From: CBDCRK01 sp965220955
GTDB taxonomy: Bacteria; Desulfobacterota; Binatia; Bin18; CBDCRK01
DNA: 64,000 bases
Assembly: GCA_965220955.1 (NCBI GenBank)
Contig: CBDCRK010000036.1
Span: forward strand, 186,001-250,000
Direction of reading: 5' to 3'
Every line of letters starts with the position of its first letter. The stretch's first letter is position 1. Of this stretch, positions 43,911 through 52,741 are shown piece after piece. The notes under the pieces were generated by a model. The model was given only the letters and a program-made list of their open reading frames with translations, did not search any database and had not been told where the DNA came from. The position numbers and the translations under genes are program-made.

Positions 43911-44782
43911 GCAGAAACTCCGCTTCCTTTTACCTGAGCGGTTGCCCGCTCCAGCGCCCGGCGGACAAAAACCACCGCCATATCTCGTTTGTACTCCGCC
44001 GAGCCACGAAAGTCCGTGGTGGGATCAACGGCATCGGCCACAAGGGCAGCAGCGTCATGCAAGACCTTGGACGTTGGGGCTTGACCCCGCAGGGCTTCTT
44101 CCACTGCGGTTATCCGCAAAGGAGTGGCGGCCACAGCTCCAACAGCTAGGCGCGCCTCTGTGATATGGTTACCGTCCAGGGTAACCCGCGCCGCGGCGGC
44201 CACCGTGGCATAGTCATCTTGCGTTTGGGGCAAAAACTTCACAAAGGCAGTGCCAGTATTGGCCGGCAGCTGCGGGATAATGACTTCGGTAATGAGATCG
44301 TCGGGCTCAAGAATGGTTTCATAGTAACCCGTGAATAATTCATGGACTGATATCTCGCAACTGCGTTGCTGCGAGCGCAAGCATATACGGGCGTCAAGCA
44401 CCATAAGTGCCGGTGGAGGGTCCTGGTTCGGATCAGCATGGGCCAAGGTGCCACCAAGGGTTGCCATACTGCGGATACGAATGCTTGCCACCTGCCGGAA
44501 GGTCTCCGTCAGCAGTGGCATATGGGTGTGTATAAGCCCGGACGTCTCAAGGATCCGGTGCGTGCATAGAGCTCCGATCCGCAGAGCCCCGTTATAGCGC
44601 ACACCCTTGAGCCCAGTAAGGCGGCGCAGACCAATAAGATAGGTAGGCTGCACCAGCCGCTGCTTCATTAAATTCACCAATCCTGTACCCCCGGCAATCA
44701 CCTTGGCCTCATCGCCATAGCGGGCCAATGCCTCCAGCACCTCAGCCAAATCTGCTGGCTCCAGGTACTCGAAAGGGATCAT
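43907..44782 (-). CDS. molybdenum hydroxylase, FAD-binding medium subunit (CoxM/XdhB-like)
   Basis: A 291-residue FAD subunit of xanthine dehydrogenase-family hydroxylases. VIAGGTGLVNLMKQRL near residues 28-43 is the first FAD-binding loop; TLGGTLAHADPNQD near 107-120 is the second (family TxGGNxxxxxPxxD). It takes electrons from the Fe-S subunit to NAD or another acceptor. It overlaps both neighbours by ATGA junctions. Confidence 0.92.
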   Translation of the reverse strand: MIPFEYLEPADLAEVLEALARYGDEAKVIAGGTGLVNLMKQRLVQPTYLIGLRRLTGLKGVRYNGALRIGALCTHRILETSGLIHTHMPLLTETFRQVASIRIRSMATLGGTLAHADPNQDPPPALMVLDARICLRSQQRSCEISVHELFTGYYETILEPDDLITEVIIPQLPANTGTAFVKFLPQTQDDYATVAAAARVTLDGNHITEARLAVGAVAATPLRITAVEEALRGQAPTSKVLHDAAALVADAVDPTTDFRGSAEYKRDMAVVFVRRALERATAQVKGSGVSA

Positions 44783-45249
44783 GTCGCGACCTCTTCTTCC
44801 GTTACTGCCTGGATCGATTCGATGATCTTATAATAGCCGGTGCACCGGCAAAGATTGCCCATCATCCAAGCTTTAATCTCTTCTTTGTCAGGGTGTGGGT
44901 TCACATCAAGGAGCGCCTTAGCGGCCATAATCTGGCCAGGGGTGCAGATACCACACTGGAACCCACCATAATCAATAAAAGCTTGTTGGAGCGGGTGTAA
45001 ACGATTGTCCTCAGCCAGCCCCTCAATAGTGGTCACCTCAGCGCCGTTGGCCAATACCGCAAAGGCAATACAGGAGCTTATAGGCTGTCCGTCAAGCAGC
45101 ACCGTGCAGGCACCACACACACCCACACTACAACCCTCTTTTGTTCCAGTAAGGCCAAGGTCATAGCGCAGAAAGTCAATAAGGAGCCGGTTGTCAGGGA
45201 TCTCACGGGCAACAGGGTTTCCGTTCACCTGTAGCCGTATGGTCTTCAT
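44779..45249 (-). CDS. molybdenum hydroxylase, 2Fe-2S small subunit (CoxS-like)
   Basis: A 156-residue subunit with two 2Fe-2S centres. The plant-ferredoxin-type cluster uses cysteines in KEGCSVGVCGACTVLLDG (near 36-53); the second uses FQCGICTPGQ and NLCRCTGYY. It passes electrons from the molybdenum site to FAD. It sits 13 bases after the large-subunit gene. Confidence 0.94.
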   Translation of the reverse strand: MKTIRLQVNGNPVAREIPDNRLLIDFLRYDLGLTGTKEGCSVGVCGACTVLLDGQPISSCIAFAVLANGAEVTTIEGLAEDNRLHPLQQAFIDYGGFQCGICTPGQIMAAKALLDVNPHPDKEEIKAWMMGNLCRCTGYYKIIESIQAVTEEEVAT

Positions 45250-45262
45250 CTCTTACCCTCCC

Positions 45263-47533
45263 TTATCCCATACTCTTCTTTGCTCGTAACCCAGCGTACA
45301 CTTTCTCCGCCGTGATGGGCAGCTCTGTTAGCCGGACACCGACAGCGTCAAAAACGGCATTGGCAATAGCGGCCGGGATGGCCACATTACTGATTTCGCC
45401 AATGGCCTTTCCGGCATATGGCGCCGGGCCGGCCTTAGTTTCAATAAGGACGGTCATAAGCTCTGACATATCCATAGCCGTGGGTAGCTTATAGTCGCCC
45501 AAATTTAGCGTGGTAATAGCTCCATCCTCGACAACCAAATGCTCTATAAGTGCCTGGCCTATTCCCTGGGCAACCCCGCCTTCGATTTGTCCCTGATGAG
45601 TCAGAGGGTTAATAATAGTGCCAACATCATGCGCGGTTATCAATTTACGGAGTTTGATCTGACCGGTCTCGGCATCAACCTCTACCTCAGCAACCTGGGC
45701 ACAAAAGGAGGTGATTTCTGTGGGGCCACTGGGCATATAGCTGCCGGTACGGGCGATGGGCATATCTTCATGCTTTGCTGCTTGTGGCATGAGTGTTGCT
45801 AGATCTAGACTTTGGCCATAGTCAGCAACCAAGCGGCCCTCTCGAAGTTGCACTCGATCTGGGGAACAATCCATTAGTTTTGCTGCTAAGTTAATGAGGG
45901 CCTGCCTTAGGTCGCGAGTAGCGGCAAGAGTTGCCTGGCCGGCGGTATGGGTGAAGCGGCTGCCACCAGCACCCAACTCATAAGAACTGGTATCCGTATC
46001 ACCCTGGACAACCCTTACTGCGGCCAGCGGTAACTGCAACTCCTCAGCTACTATCTGCTGTAACACAGTATAGGAACCCGTACCGGTATCAGCAGCGCCG
46101 GTGAGCAACATGAGCCTGGCATCCGCGTCAATACTGAGGGTAGCGCTGGAGGGTCCAAAAGAGCCAGGCTCCCGGTCATACATGCCCAGGCCGCGTCCTA
46201 CATTCTGTACCTTCTTAGTGCCCCAACCGGCCGCCTGGGCAGCAGCCCGCAAGGTCTCCTTACAGCGCAGGTCATGCCAGTGCTCACCCAAGGGTGACAG
46301 GTCGCCTTCCTCTAGAGCATTGCGTAGCCGGAACTCTAGGGGATCGAGGCCCAATGCCTGCGCTATCATATCCATATGGCTTTCTAGCGCAAAGACAACC
46401 TGAGGGGCACCCGGCGCGCGCATATGACCGGCGGGCACAGTGTTGGTATAAACCCGTAAACCCTCGATCTCCATATTGGGCACCCGATAGGGGCCGCCAG
46501 CATGCACGCTGCCGTGCACAGTATGTAAGGGAGTAAAAGCCCCGTAGGCGCCGCAATTAAAGATCACCTTGGCCCGCCGTGCAGTCATTTGACCGTCTTT
46601 GGTCACACCGGTATGATAGGTAATAACGGCCGAGTGACGAGGATTCCCGGCCATCAGCTCCTCAGTATAGGTCATAACCATCTTGACCGGCCGGCCAGAT
46701 CTCTGGGCAAGATGGTAACAGACCACACTGTCCATAAGGGATCCCTTGCCACCAAAGTCGCCCCCAATACAAACCGGATTAACCCGAACCCGATCCTCGG
46801 AGACCCCAATGGCAGCAGCCAGCTGGCCGCGGGCAATAAAAGGCGTCTTGTTGGAGAGCCAAACGTTGACCCTGCCATCCGGCTCAATATGGACAACACA
46901 AGCATGGGGTTCGATATAGCCTTGGTGGACGGAGGGCACATAGAAGGTATGCTCAAAGACATGTTCTGCTTGGGCAAAACCGGCCTCAATATTACCATGG
47001 CGGTAAAAGACCTGGGATACCACGTTGGGTATAGGCGGGAAAAGCCGATTATCATCTCCGTGCAACAAGAAATCCGGGATAGGCGGGTGAGCATATGAGG
47101 TTTCATGGATCTTTGGGGCATTCTCTTGCATGGCTTCCCGGGGATCAAAGACAGCAGGCCGCTCTTCATATTCCACATCAATGAGCGTAAGGGCTTCTTC
47201 GGCAATGTCGGACGACTCGGCCGCCACTGCCACAACTTTTTCTCCCATGAAACGGACCTGGCCTCGGGCAAGGACCGGCATATCCAGAAAGAAGCGGCCG
47301 ATGGGAATATCCGGCAGATTGCCACTGGTAATAACAGCGTGGACACCAGCAAGCTGTCTAGCCTTCGAGACATCTATGGAGAGAATACGCGCATGTGGGA
47401 ACGGACTACGCAAACACTTTCCCCAGAGCATTCCCGGCAAGGTGATATCTGCTGTGTACAGGGCACGACCTGTCACTTTTGCTGGTCCCTCAATGTGACC
47501 CGTTGGCTGGCCGATGCTGGCAAGATTCACCAT
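45263..47533 (-). CDS. molybdenum hydroxylase, molybdopterin-binding large subunit
   Basis: A 756-residue catalytic subunit of the xanthine dehydrogenase/CoxL family. GGDFGGKGS near residue 258, GHMRAPGAPQ near 375 and a C-terminal GGVAQGIGQALIE with GEISNVAIPAAIANAVFDA are molybdopterin-contact motifs. The CO dehydrogenase active-site loop VAYRCSFR with its copper-binding Cys is absent, so this is not a form I CO dehydrogenase. It more likely hydroxylates an N-heterocycle, an aromatic acyl-CoA or an aldehyde. It follows an Amidohydro_2 gene by 31 bases and heads the L-S-M-G set. SD GAGG is seven bases before the ATG. Confidence 0.92.
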   Translation of the reverse strand: MVNLASIGQPTGHIEGPAKVTGRALYTADITLPGMLWGKCLRSPFPHARILSIDVSKARQLAGVHAVITSGNLPDIPIGRFFLDMPVLARGQVRFMGEKVVAVAAESSDIAEEALTLIDVEYEERPAVFDPREAMQENAPKIHETSYAHPPIPDFLLHGDDNRLFPPIPNVVSQVFYRHGNIEAGFAQAEHVFEHTFYVPSVHQGYIEPHACVVHIEPDGRVNVWLSNKTPFIARGQLAAAIGVSEDRVRVNPVCIGGDFGGKGSLMDSVVCYHLAQRSGRPVKMVMTYTEELMAGNPRHSAVITYHTGVTKDGQMTARRAKVIFNCGAYGAFTPLHTVHGSVHAGGPYRVPNMEIEGLRVYTNTVPAGHMRAPGAPQVVFALESHMDMIAQALGLDPLEFRLRNALEEGDLSPLGEHWHDLRCKETLRAAAQAAGWGTKKVQNVGRGLGMYDREPGSFGPSSATLSIDADARLMLLTGAADTGTGSYTVLQQIVAEELQLPLAAVRVVQGDTDTSSYELGAGGSRFTHTAGQATLAATRDLRQALINLAAKLMDCSPDRVQLREGRLVADYGQSLDLATLMPQAAKHEDMPIARTGSYMPSGPTEITSFCAQVAEVEVDAETGQIKLRKLITAHDVGTIINPLTHQGQIEGGVAQGIGQALIEHLVVEDGAITTLNLGDYKLPTAMDMSELMTVLIETKAGPAPYAGKAIGEISNVAIPAAIANAVFDAVGVRLTELPITAEKVYAGLRAKKSMG

Positions 47534-47564
47534 ACCTGTACCTCTATGATCAGGAAGCTCGTCC

Positions 47565-49040
47565 CTATTTCACGCTTTGATCTAGGAGTTCTGCTACTTC
47601 TTTTTCTACTAGGGTCCCCTGGAAAAACTCCGGGTTCATTTCTGTCCACAAAGAGGCCGGGTTAGTGAACATAAAGTCGCGAAAGTCTTCTTCGGTAATC
47701 ATTCCTTTTTCCACCAACTCATATGCCTCTGCTACTACCTCTGTCATATCAGGAACATCCCAGTGTCCGATGTCTGAGCTGAAAACCGCCTTAAGCCTGG
47801 CCCCAAAGGGATTCACCTTAGGGTTAAAAGCACAGGCATTCATAGGGTCATCCGCTTCACAGCCAAAATAAAAGTTGGGCACAAATAAGTCGTGAATGTC
47901 TTCTGCCTTCTCTATATGGCATAGCGCCCAATCATCTAGCCTGGCGGGATCCACTTTGCTTGCTGCCAGAGGACCGGTGTTCTCTCCTAGCCGGTCTAAC
48001 CTCCCTTCCACCAGCTTCCCTCCATAGCGCTGGTAGAGGTCTAATAGAAGCTCCTTGTTAAGGTTAACGGGGTTATAGTTCTCCAAGCCTTGGGGATTGC
48101 GCTTCTCCCAGTGGCCAATCATGTCAGCGTATAGACCACAGGCCCAGCCTACTCCACTCTCCAGAAAGGCAAATTTCAGGGTAGGAAACCGCCGGGTCAC
48201 TCCACCCATGAATAAGGCTTTGCACAGCGCCTCGCCAGCTGCGGCAAAGTGGCCAATATGGTTGTACATATAGTTAGAGATAGAGGTGCGGCTGCCCCAG
48301 CCCATGGCTGGCGAATGGAAGGTTGGAGGAACCTTAAGCTCAACACATTTAGCCCACACCGGGTCATAATCGTAGGCGCTGTCTAACCCGAAGGTATCCA
48401 ACCAAAAAGCATAGCGGGAGACCTCGGGGGCTGTACGGGCCACAGCCGGAATAGGGCGGCGGACATGACCTGCCATCATAATAGCCTTCATGCCCAGTTC
48501 CTTTACCGCATACTCCAGCTCCTCAATGGCCTCCTGGGGAGTATGCATAGGAATAATAGCCACGGGGGTCATGCGGTCAGCATACTCCCGATAAGTGTCG
48601 GCATAGAAGGTGTTAAAAGCCCGGCACACGGCCCGCCGCAGCTCTTCGTCCTCCAGGTGGGGGGGAAGAAGGCCTATGCTGGGATAAAGGACAGTAAAGT
48701 CCATGCCAATCTCATCCAGGCGCTCATAGAGCAGCCTGGGCAGTGTAGCCGTGGCCCGGTCGAGCGTGTTCTTAGTAGGCACGGCCCACCAGGGAGAACG
48801 GGTGGCGCGTTGATCGTGGCGTTCTGCCGGCGAGAGGCGATCCCAGCCAAACAAGTTGCCCCAGCTGCCTCCGCTAGAACTGTTCCACTCGGATTTGTAG
48901 CGCGCAACCATCCTGGCTCCCCCTACCTGTTTTATGTAGTCCATAACAGCAGGCTGGAATTCTACTGTGTGTCCATCCGAGTCAATAACTGGATGATTCA
49001 GGCGGGCGCGAGTGGCCGCAGATTTGGATGCTTGGGCCAT
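47565..49040 (-). CDS. Amidohydro_2 hydrolase, long paralogue 1
   Basis: A 491-residue Amidohydro_2 protein. I start it at 49040, where AAGGAGG precedes ATG and the next residues match the paralogue at 52742-54208; the frame to 49214 has no leader. The N-terminal metal motif is VIDSDGHTVEF, the middle has AIMMAGHVRRP, and the end has VFSSDIGHWDVPDM with the catalytic Asp. It probably opens the molybdenum hydroxylase and meta-cleavage operon. The paralogue 3.7 kb away is strongly similar over the whole length. Confidence 0.88.
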   Translation of the reverse strand: MAQASKSAATRARLNHPVIDSDGHTVEFQPAVMDYIKQVGGARMVARYKSEWNSSSGGSWGNLFGWDRLSPAERHDQRATRSPWWAVPTKNTLDRATATLPRLLYERLDEIGMDFTVLYPSIGLLPPHLEDEELRRAVCRAFNTFYADTYREYADRMTPVAIIPMHTPQEAIEELEYAVKELGMKAIMMAGHVRRPIPAVARTAPEVSRYAFWLDTFGLDSAYDYDPVWAKCVELKVPPTFHSPAMGWGSRTSISNYMYNHIGHFAAAGEALCKALFMGGVTRRFPTLKFAFLESGVGWACGLYADMIGHWEKRNPQGLENYNPVNLNKELLLDLYQRYGGKLVEGRLDRLGENTGPLAASKVDPARLDDWALCHIEKAEDIHDLFVPNFYFGCEADDPMNACAFNPKVNPFGARLKAVFSSDIGHWDVPDMTEVVAEAYELVEKGMITEEDFRDFMFTNPASLWTEMNPEFFQGTLVEKEVAELLDQSVK

Positions 49041-49051
49041 GGTGTTCCTCC

Positions 49052-49327
49052 TTATAAATTTACAGTTAACCAGGGATAAAGATTCCCCCTCACAAATGAA
49101 ATAGATGTAGCGAGGCTCAGAACTGCAACGTCGAGGCCCACGCTGTCCATATCCGCCAGCTTCTGCTGCATATCGTAAAGAGGAGGAGCCATGGGTATGC
49201 TCAATCCCTGGCAACAGTGGAAATGGTAAGTGCCGTCAACGAATCTTGTATAGGGGAAATGGCTGCGCTTCTCCAGGGTTTTTGCCACCTTTTCTGACAT
49301 GAAATGAGTATGGACATCGATTTTCAT
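49052..49327 (-). pseudogene. truncated Amidohydro_2 (ACMSD-like) N-terminus
   Basis: A 91-residue frame with a good SD (AGGAG) and ATG encodes MKIDVHTHFMSEKVAK, the first metal motif DxHxH of Amidohydro_2 enzymes, and later MDSVGLDVAVLSLATS, the following strand and helix. It stops 12 bases before the next gene and is too short to form a barrel. It looks like the 5' end of a gene whose body was deleted; it still provides a translated leader upstream of the intact paralogue. Confidence 0.7.
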
Positions 49328-49592
49328 AGACGACTTCTCCTATGGGGCAGACACTACCTTGTGGTATAGTCCACACCCTCAGAGGGAATCAAGTCCGACA
49401 AGGAATTGTCAAGCAGGCTTTCACCCCCTCCCTGATCCTCCTTCCCGAGAAAATAAGGTCTCTTGGGGGTAAGGTTAGGACGGAGGTGAAAACCGTCAGG
49501 CCAATCTTGTTGACGGCCTACTAAGCCACACCTACCCCTGCGAGCCATCGAGAGAGAGGGAACAAAAGGGGCAAGCAGTTTTTTCCTGGTAC

Positions 49593-50180
49593 TTACCCTC
49601 GTCTGCCCCACAGACTTAGCGGCGGTGGTCCCATAGGGCTCCCCTGCAGACCCTGGTGCAGAGTAACCACGGCCTCACCCAGCTGGCGCAGGTACTCGCA
49701 TACCTGCTCGTCTGTAATCTTACTTCCCTGGAGCTGGTTGCTGCGCACATAGACGCTGCCCGGTACCAGGTGCATGTTGAACCACATCAGCACTGGGCGC
49801 AACTCCTGATCAAGGCCAAGGTAGTGATGGTCGCTTGCGCCCGTAGCAACCAGCCCAGCAACCTTACCCATGAGGGCCTCCACCGGCACATGGTCCAGCA
49901 AGTTCTTTAAGGACCCGGTGTACGAGCCGCGATACATCGGTGTGCCGATCACATAGGCGTCCGCATCCTGGATATGTTGCACCACCTTGGGGGTATCGTC
50001 TGTATACTCGGACAGCGACCGGCCGTCACAAAACGAGATAGCATAGTCGCGCAGGTCCAGAACCGTGGTGGAGATCGGCGGATAGCGCTCTTTGGCTGCT
50101 TGCAGCGCATAGTCGATCACCGTACGTGTGCTGCCGCCTTTAGTCAGGCTCCCGGATATGCCAAGCAGCGTAGTTGTCAT
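49593..50180 (-). CDS. NAD(P)H-dependent FMN reductase
   Basis: A 195-residue flavodoxin-fold reductase of the NADPH-dependent FMN reductase family. LLGISGSLTKGGSTR (residues 5-19) is the FMN-phosphate loop, and GTPMYRGSYTGSLKNLLDHV near 79-98 the flavin-binding turn. It lies 92 bases downstream of an HpaB-type monooxygenase and could supply it, and the LLM enzymes, with reduced flavin. This two-component pairing is inference. Confidence 0.88.
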   Translation of the reverse strand: MTTTLLGISGSLTKGGSTRTVIDYALQAAKERYPPISTTVLDLRDYAISFCDGRSLSEYTDDTPKVVQHIQDADAYVIGTPMYRGSYTGSLKNLLDHVPVEALMGKVAGLVATGASDHHYLGLDQELRPVLMWFNMHLVPGSVYVRSNQLQGSKITDEQVCEYLRQLGEAVVTLHQGLQGSPMGPPPLSLWGRRG

Positions 50181-50272
50181 AAATTTTTCTCCTTATCAAT
50201 CCAGGGCTGTTGATAGAAGGGATTGAGGGTATAGCTGAAATCCATAGAGTTGCCTTGACCTCCCTAGCGTTT

Positions 50273-51712
50273 TCATGCCCGGTTAAGCAGTTGCTTGACT
50301 TTGTCTATATACGGGGTTTTGTCGGTCATAAGATAGAGACCGGCTAGATTGCGGATAGGATCACCAGAATAAAAACGCTCATAGAGCACTTGTCGAGAAC
50401 CAAACGCTTCCCCAGCCAGGTCCCAGGCCAGCTTAAAGAGTTTCGCCTTCTCCTCAGCAGAAACATTTTTACCCCGCAGATATTTTCTTAGGTCAGGAGC
50501 TATAGGGCTATAGAAATCCGCCTCCGTTGGCGTCATTACCAGGCCACTTGCCCCCAGAAGCTGAATAATCTCGATCATTCTGGGATAGATGCGCGGAAGC
50601 AGGAGCATGGCTGCCCGTAGCGGCGCCCCGGCCGGGCGAAGAAACCCCAAGGGGCCGGGTACAGCATCTGCCTCAGCAGCCCGTACACAGGCATGGAGCA
50701 CCTGAGTATAGGTTATGATCTCGCCAATCTTTTCCTGCACATGCAGGAACTCGTTAACCCCTGTGGCTTCTACCAGCAAGCAGGCCACACCCAGGACAAA
50801 TTCCGCCTTAGCAATAGTTCGTACAATGGTCTGCTGCCCAACATAAGCCAGCAGGCTGGTGCGTGCGCGCAGGCTGTTGGCCTGTGACACATTACCTTTA
50901 AAGAAGACCTGCTCCCAGGGAATGAGCGCATCATCAAAGATGACCAGGGCATCCAATTCCTCAAAACGGGAGGAGAGCGGCCGGTCAAAGGAACTTCGGC
51001 CGGTATCGTAGGACTCCCGACAAATGAACTTTAAGCCCGGCGTGGCCAGGGGAATGGCAAAAGCAAGCGCATAGGCACCCTCCTTTTCACCCAGCCTGGC
51101 ATAAGGCCATACCACCAGCTCATTAGCAAAGGGCGCCAGTGTGGCCAGCATCCTGGCTCCGCGCACAATCAGACCGGCATCGGTTTCCCGCACTATCCCT
51201 ACACAGAGATAAGGGTCCTCCTGTTCCGAAGGCCCGCGAGAACGGTCAATCTGGGGGTCAATAAGCGCATGAGTGAGGCAAATGTCGTTTTCCCGGCAAT
51301 GCTCATAGTAACGGACAATGTTTTCGCCAAAGCCGGGCTCCTCCTCGGCAAAGAACTCCCGTGACTCAGCAAAGCTGGTCACCGCCGCATTGCAAAAGTC
51401 GGGCATACGACCCATCATGCCGCAGCTCTCATCTGCCCAAGCCTGGGTCTGCTGCCGGCGCTGGACTAACTCTTCTGGTGTGCGTGGCTGCAAAAAAGAT
51501 GTACCCACCGGCTCCCCAGACAAGGGAGAGGGGTAGGTTAAAATCTTCCGGTATGCTGGTTCATGTTGCATATCATAAAGGCGGGCAATGGATTCTGCGC
51601 CTCGGCGCAGGGCGGGATGAGTGGTAACATCCTTAACTCGCTCACCCGCAAGCCACACCTCCCGGGTATCCTTCAGACTGGCCAAATATTGAGCACCGGT
51701 ACGTGCAGGCAT
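50273..51712 (-). CDS. HpaB-type flavin monooxygenase / 4-hydroxyphenylacetate 3-hydroxylase family
   Basis: A 479-residue protein with an acyl-CoA-dehydrogenase-like fold. The start RTGAQYLASLKDTREVWLAG is the typical HpaB N-terminus, LTHALIDPQIDRSR near 154-167 is the flavin/substrate region, and DDALIPWEQVFFKGN near 258-272 is a family motif. Members hydroxylate phenols with FADH2, or are the related 4-hydroxybutyryl-CoA dehydratase; the Fe-S cysteines of the latter are not evident. A flavin reductase follows in the same direction. Confidence 0.88.
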   Translation of the reverse strand: MPARTGAQYLASLKDTREVWLAGERVKDVTTHPALRRGAESIARLYDMQHEPAYRKILTYPSPLSGEPVGTSFLQPRTPEELVQRRQQTQAWADESCGMMGRMPDFCNAAVTSFAESREFFAEEEPGFGENIVRYYEHCRENDICLTHALIDPQIDRSRGPSEQEDPYLCVGIVRETDAGLIVRGARMLATLAPFANELVVWPYARLGEKEGAYALAFAIPLATPGLKFICRESYDTGRSSFDRPLSSRFEELDALVIFDDALIPWEQVFFKGNVSQANSLRARTSLLAYVGQQTIVRTIAKAEFVLGVACLLVEATGVNEFLHVQEKIGEIITYTQVLHACVRAAEADAVPGPLGFLRPAGAPLRAAMLLLPRIYPRMIEIIQLLGASGLVMTPTEADFYSPIAPDLRKYLRGKNVSAEEKAKLFKLAWDLAGEAFGSRQVLYERFYSGDPIRNLAGLYLMTDKTPYIDKVKQLLNRA

Positions 51713-51757
51713 AGGGTTCTCCTTGTTCTTGTAGCCGTTTCAGGGGTTCTTCATGTG

Positions 51758-51886
51758 CTTGGGTATACCACAATGAACCAATTGCTCTTTGTCGTCCATG
51801 TGGAAGTGACTGATGAGTGTATCCGGATTATCCCCGCACGTCGGGCCACACCGCAGGAACAACGGCAGTATGAGGAAGAACAATGA
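51758..51886 (+). pseudogene. BrnT toxin remnant (C-terminal half)
   Basis: A plus-strand frame reads LGYTTMNQLLFVVHVEVTDE and then IRIIPARRATPQEQRQYEE before TGA. This is the end of BrnT ribonuclease toxins (xGxxxxxRxLxVVHTxR..IRIISARRATxxERxxYE). The 5' half is missing, replaced by the upstream region of the HpaB gene. Its stop overlaps the antitoxin ATG by four bases, as in intact brnTA operons. Confidence 0.7.
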
Positions 51887-51962
51887 TTTCAGCACGATTG
51901 CGCAAACGGCTACAAAAAGATCGTCCCATGGTCTCCGTCACACTCCGCATGCCAGAAGATGT
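51853..51962. repeat. 110-base duplicated brnTA segment, copy 1
   Basis: From GCAGGAACAACGG to CCAGAAGATGT this segment matches 56711-56820 with only a handful of differences. It covers the end of brnT and the start of the antitoxin gene. This is the native context, since both reading frames continue beyond it. Confidence 0.75.
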
Positions 51963-52177
51963 GGTAGAGGATCTCAAGAGGGTCGCGCCTCTACTTAGGG
52001 TTCTCTGGTTACCAGCCACTTATCCGTTACTATGTGGGACAGGGACTCCGTGCAGACCTAGAGAAGATTGAGGCCGACCGACGGGTGACCATCTTAGCGG
52101 ATGCCTTACGCCAGCAGGGTGCATCGGATGGGGCCATTGCCGAGTTGCTGGCGAATGCCATGGCACTGCATCCCTAG
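51883..52177 (+). pseudogene. BrnA-like antitoxin with a frameshift
   Basis: The frame begins MISARLRKRLQKDRPMVSVT and after a one-base shift near 51996 continues GFSGYQPLIRYYVGQGLRAD to a TAG at 52175-52177. Read through, it gives a complete antitoxin of about 97 residues with a ribbon-helix-helix-like core and a GFSGYQxLIRxYVGQGLR tail typical of BrnT partners. The extra base lies in CTTAGGG. The first 110 bases from the toxin end onward are repeated at 56711-56820. Confidence 0.68.
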
Positions 52178-52211
52178 TTGTGCCTGACTTAGAACCCCCA
52201 AGAGGCAAATG

Positions 52212-52631
52212 CTATCTCCCATACTGAATCTCGACCACATACCCATCAGGGTCAGCAATATAAGCGTGCGATACGACCCCCCGTGTTCGCAGTGACTCAC
52301 CAGGCGGCCACCGAAGTCCGGGGTTGCAGCTATAACTGCTTCAAAGTCCTTGCGACTCGCAAGCATGATGCCGAAATGGCTCATGCCGCCCTGTACCCCG
52401 GCCAGCCCCTGTTCCCGCTCTACCTCTAGAGCACATCCATCCGGGTACCCCCCGGGTACCCTGCGGATTGAGAGCAAGCAGATCCTGCTGCCCCGGAGTG
52501 CTGAGAAAAACGAGGTCCCCGTCCTTGAACCCAATGTCCTTCATCCCGAATAGACCCGAGTAAAACCGCAGAGACCGCTCCAGGTCTTTAACCACAAGAT
52601 GAGTGTGAAAAATCCCCTTACTGTTGACCAT
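52212..52631 (-). pseudogene. VOC-family (glyoxalase-like) gene broken by two frameshifts
   Basis: Three minus-strand frames add up to one VOC module. It starts at 52631 with GIFHTHLVVKDLERSLRFYS, moves in the second frame to GGMSHFGIMLASRKDFEAVI and in the third to SHAYIADPDGYVVEIQYGR before a TAG at 52214. The metal-binding His and Glu positions are all still recognisable, so decay is recent. A strong SD (GGAGG) remains. Confidence 0.72.
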
Positions 52632-52741
52632 GACTTCCTCCTTCCTGTGTGCGAGCGGCGCGGCCGCCCTTTCTCAAGGTTGTGTGGCCGAACTATACAA
52701 GGTGCTGTCCAGGAGAAACCCAAAGGGGTCCGACACCTTTT

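Noticed and set aside
45263..47533. Form I carbon monoxide dehydrogenase large subunit
   Set aside because: The L-S-M-G gene set looks like cox, but the active-site loop with the copper-binding Cys is missing and GHMRAPGAPQ is found instead.
50273..51712. 4-hydroxybutyryl-CoA dehydratase
   Set aside because: Same superfamily, but the Fe-S cysteine pattern of that enzyme is not evident and a flavin reductase follows, favouring the HpaB monooxygenase reading.
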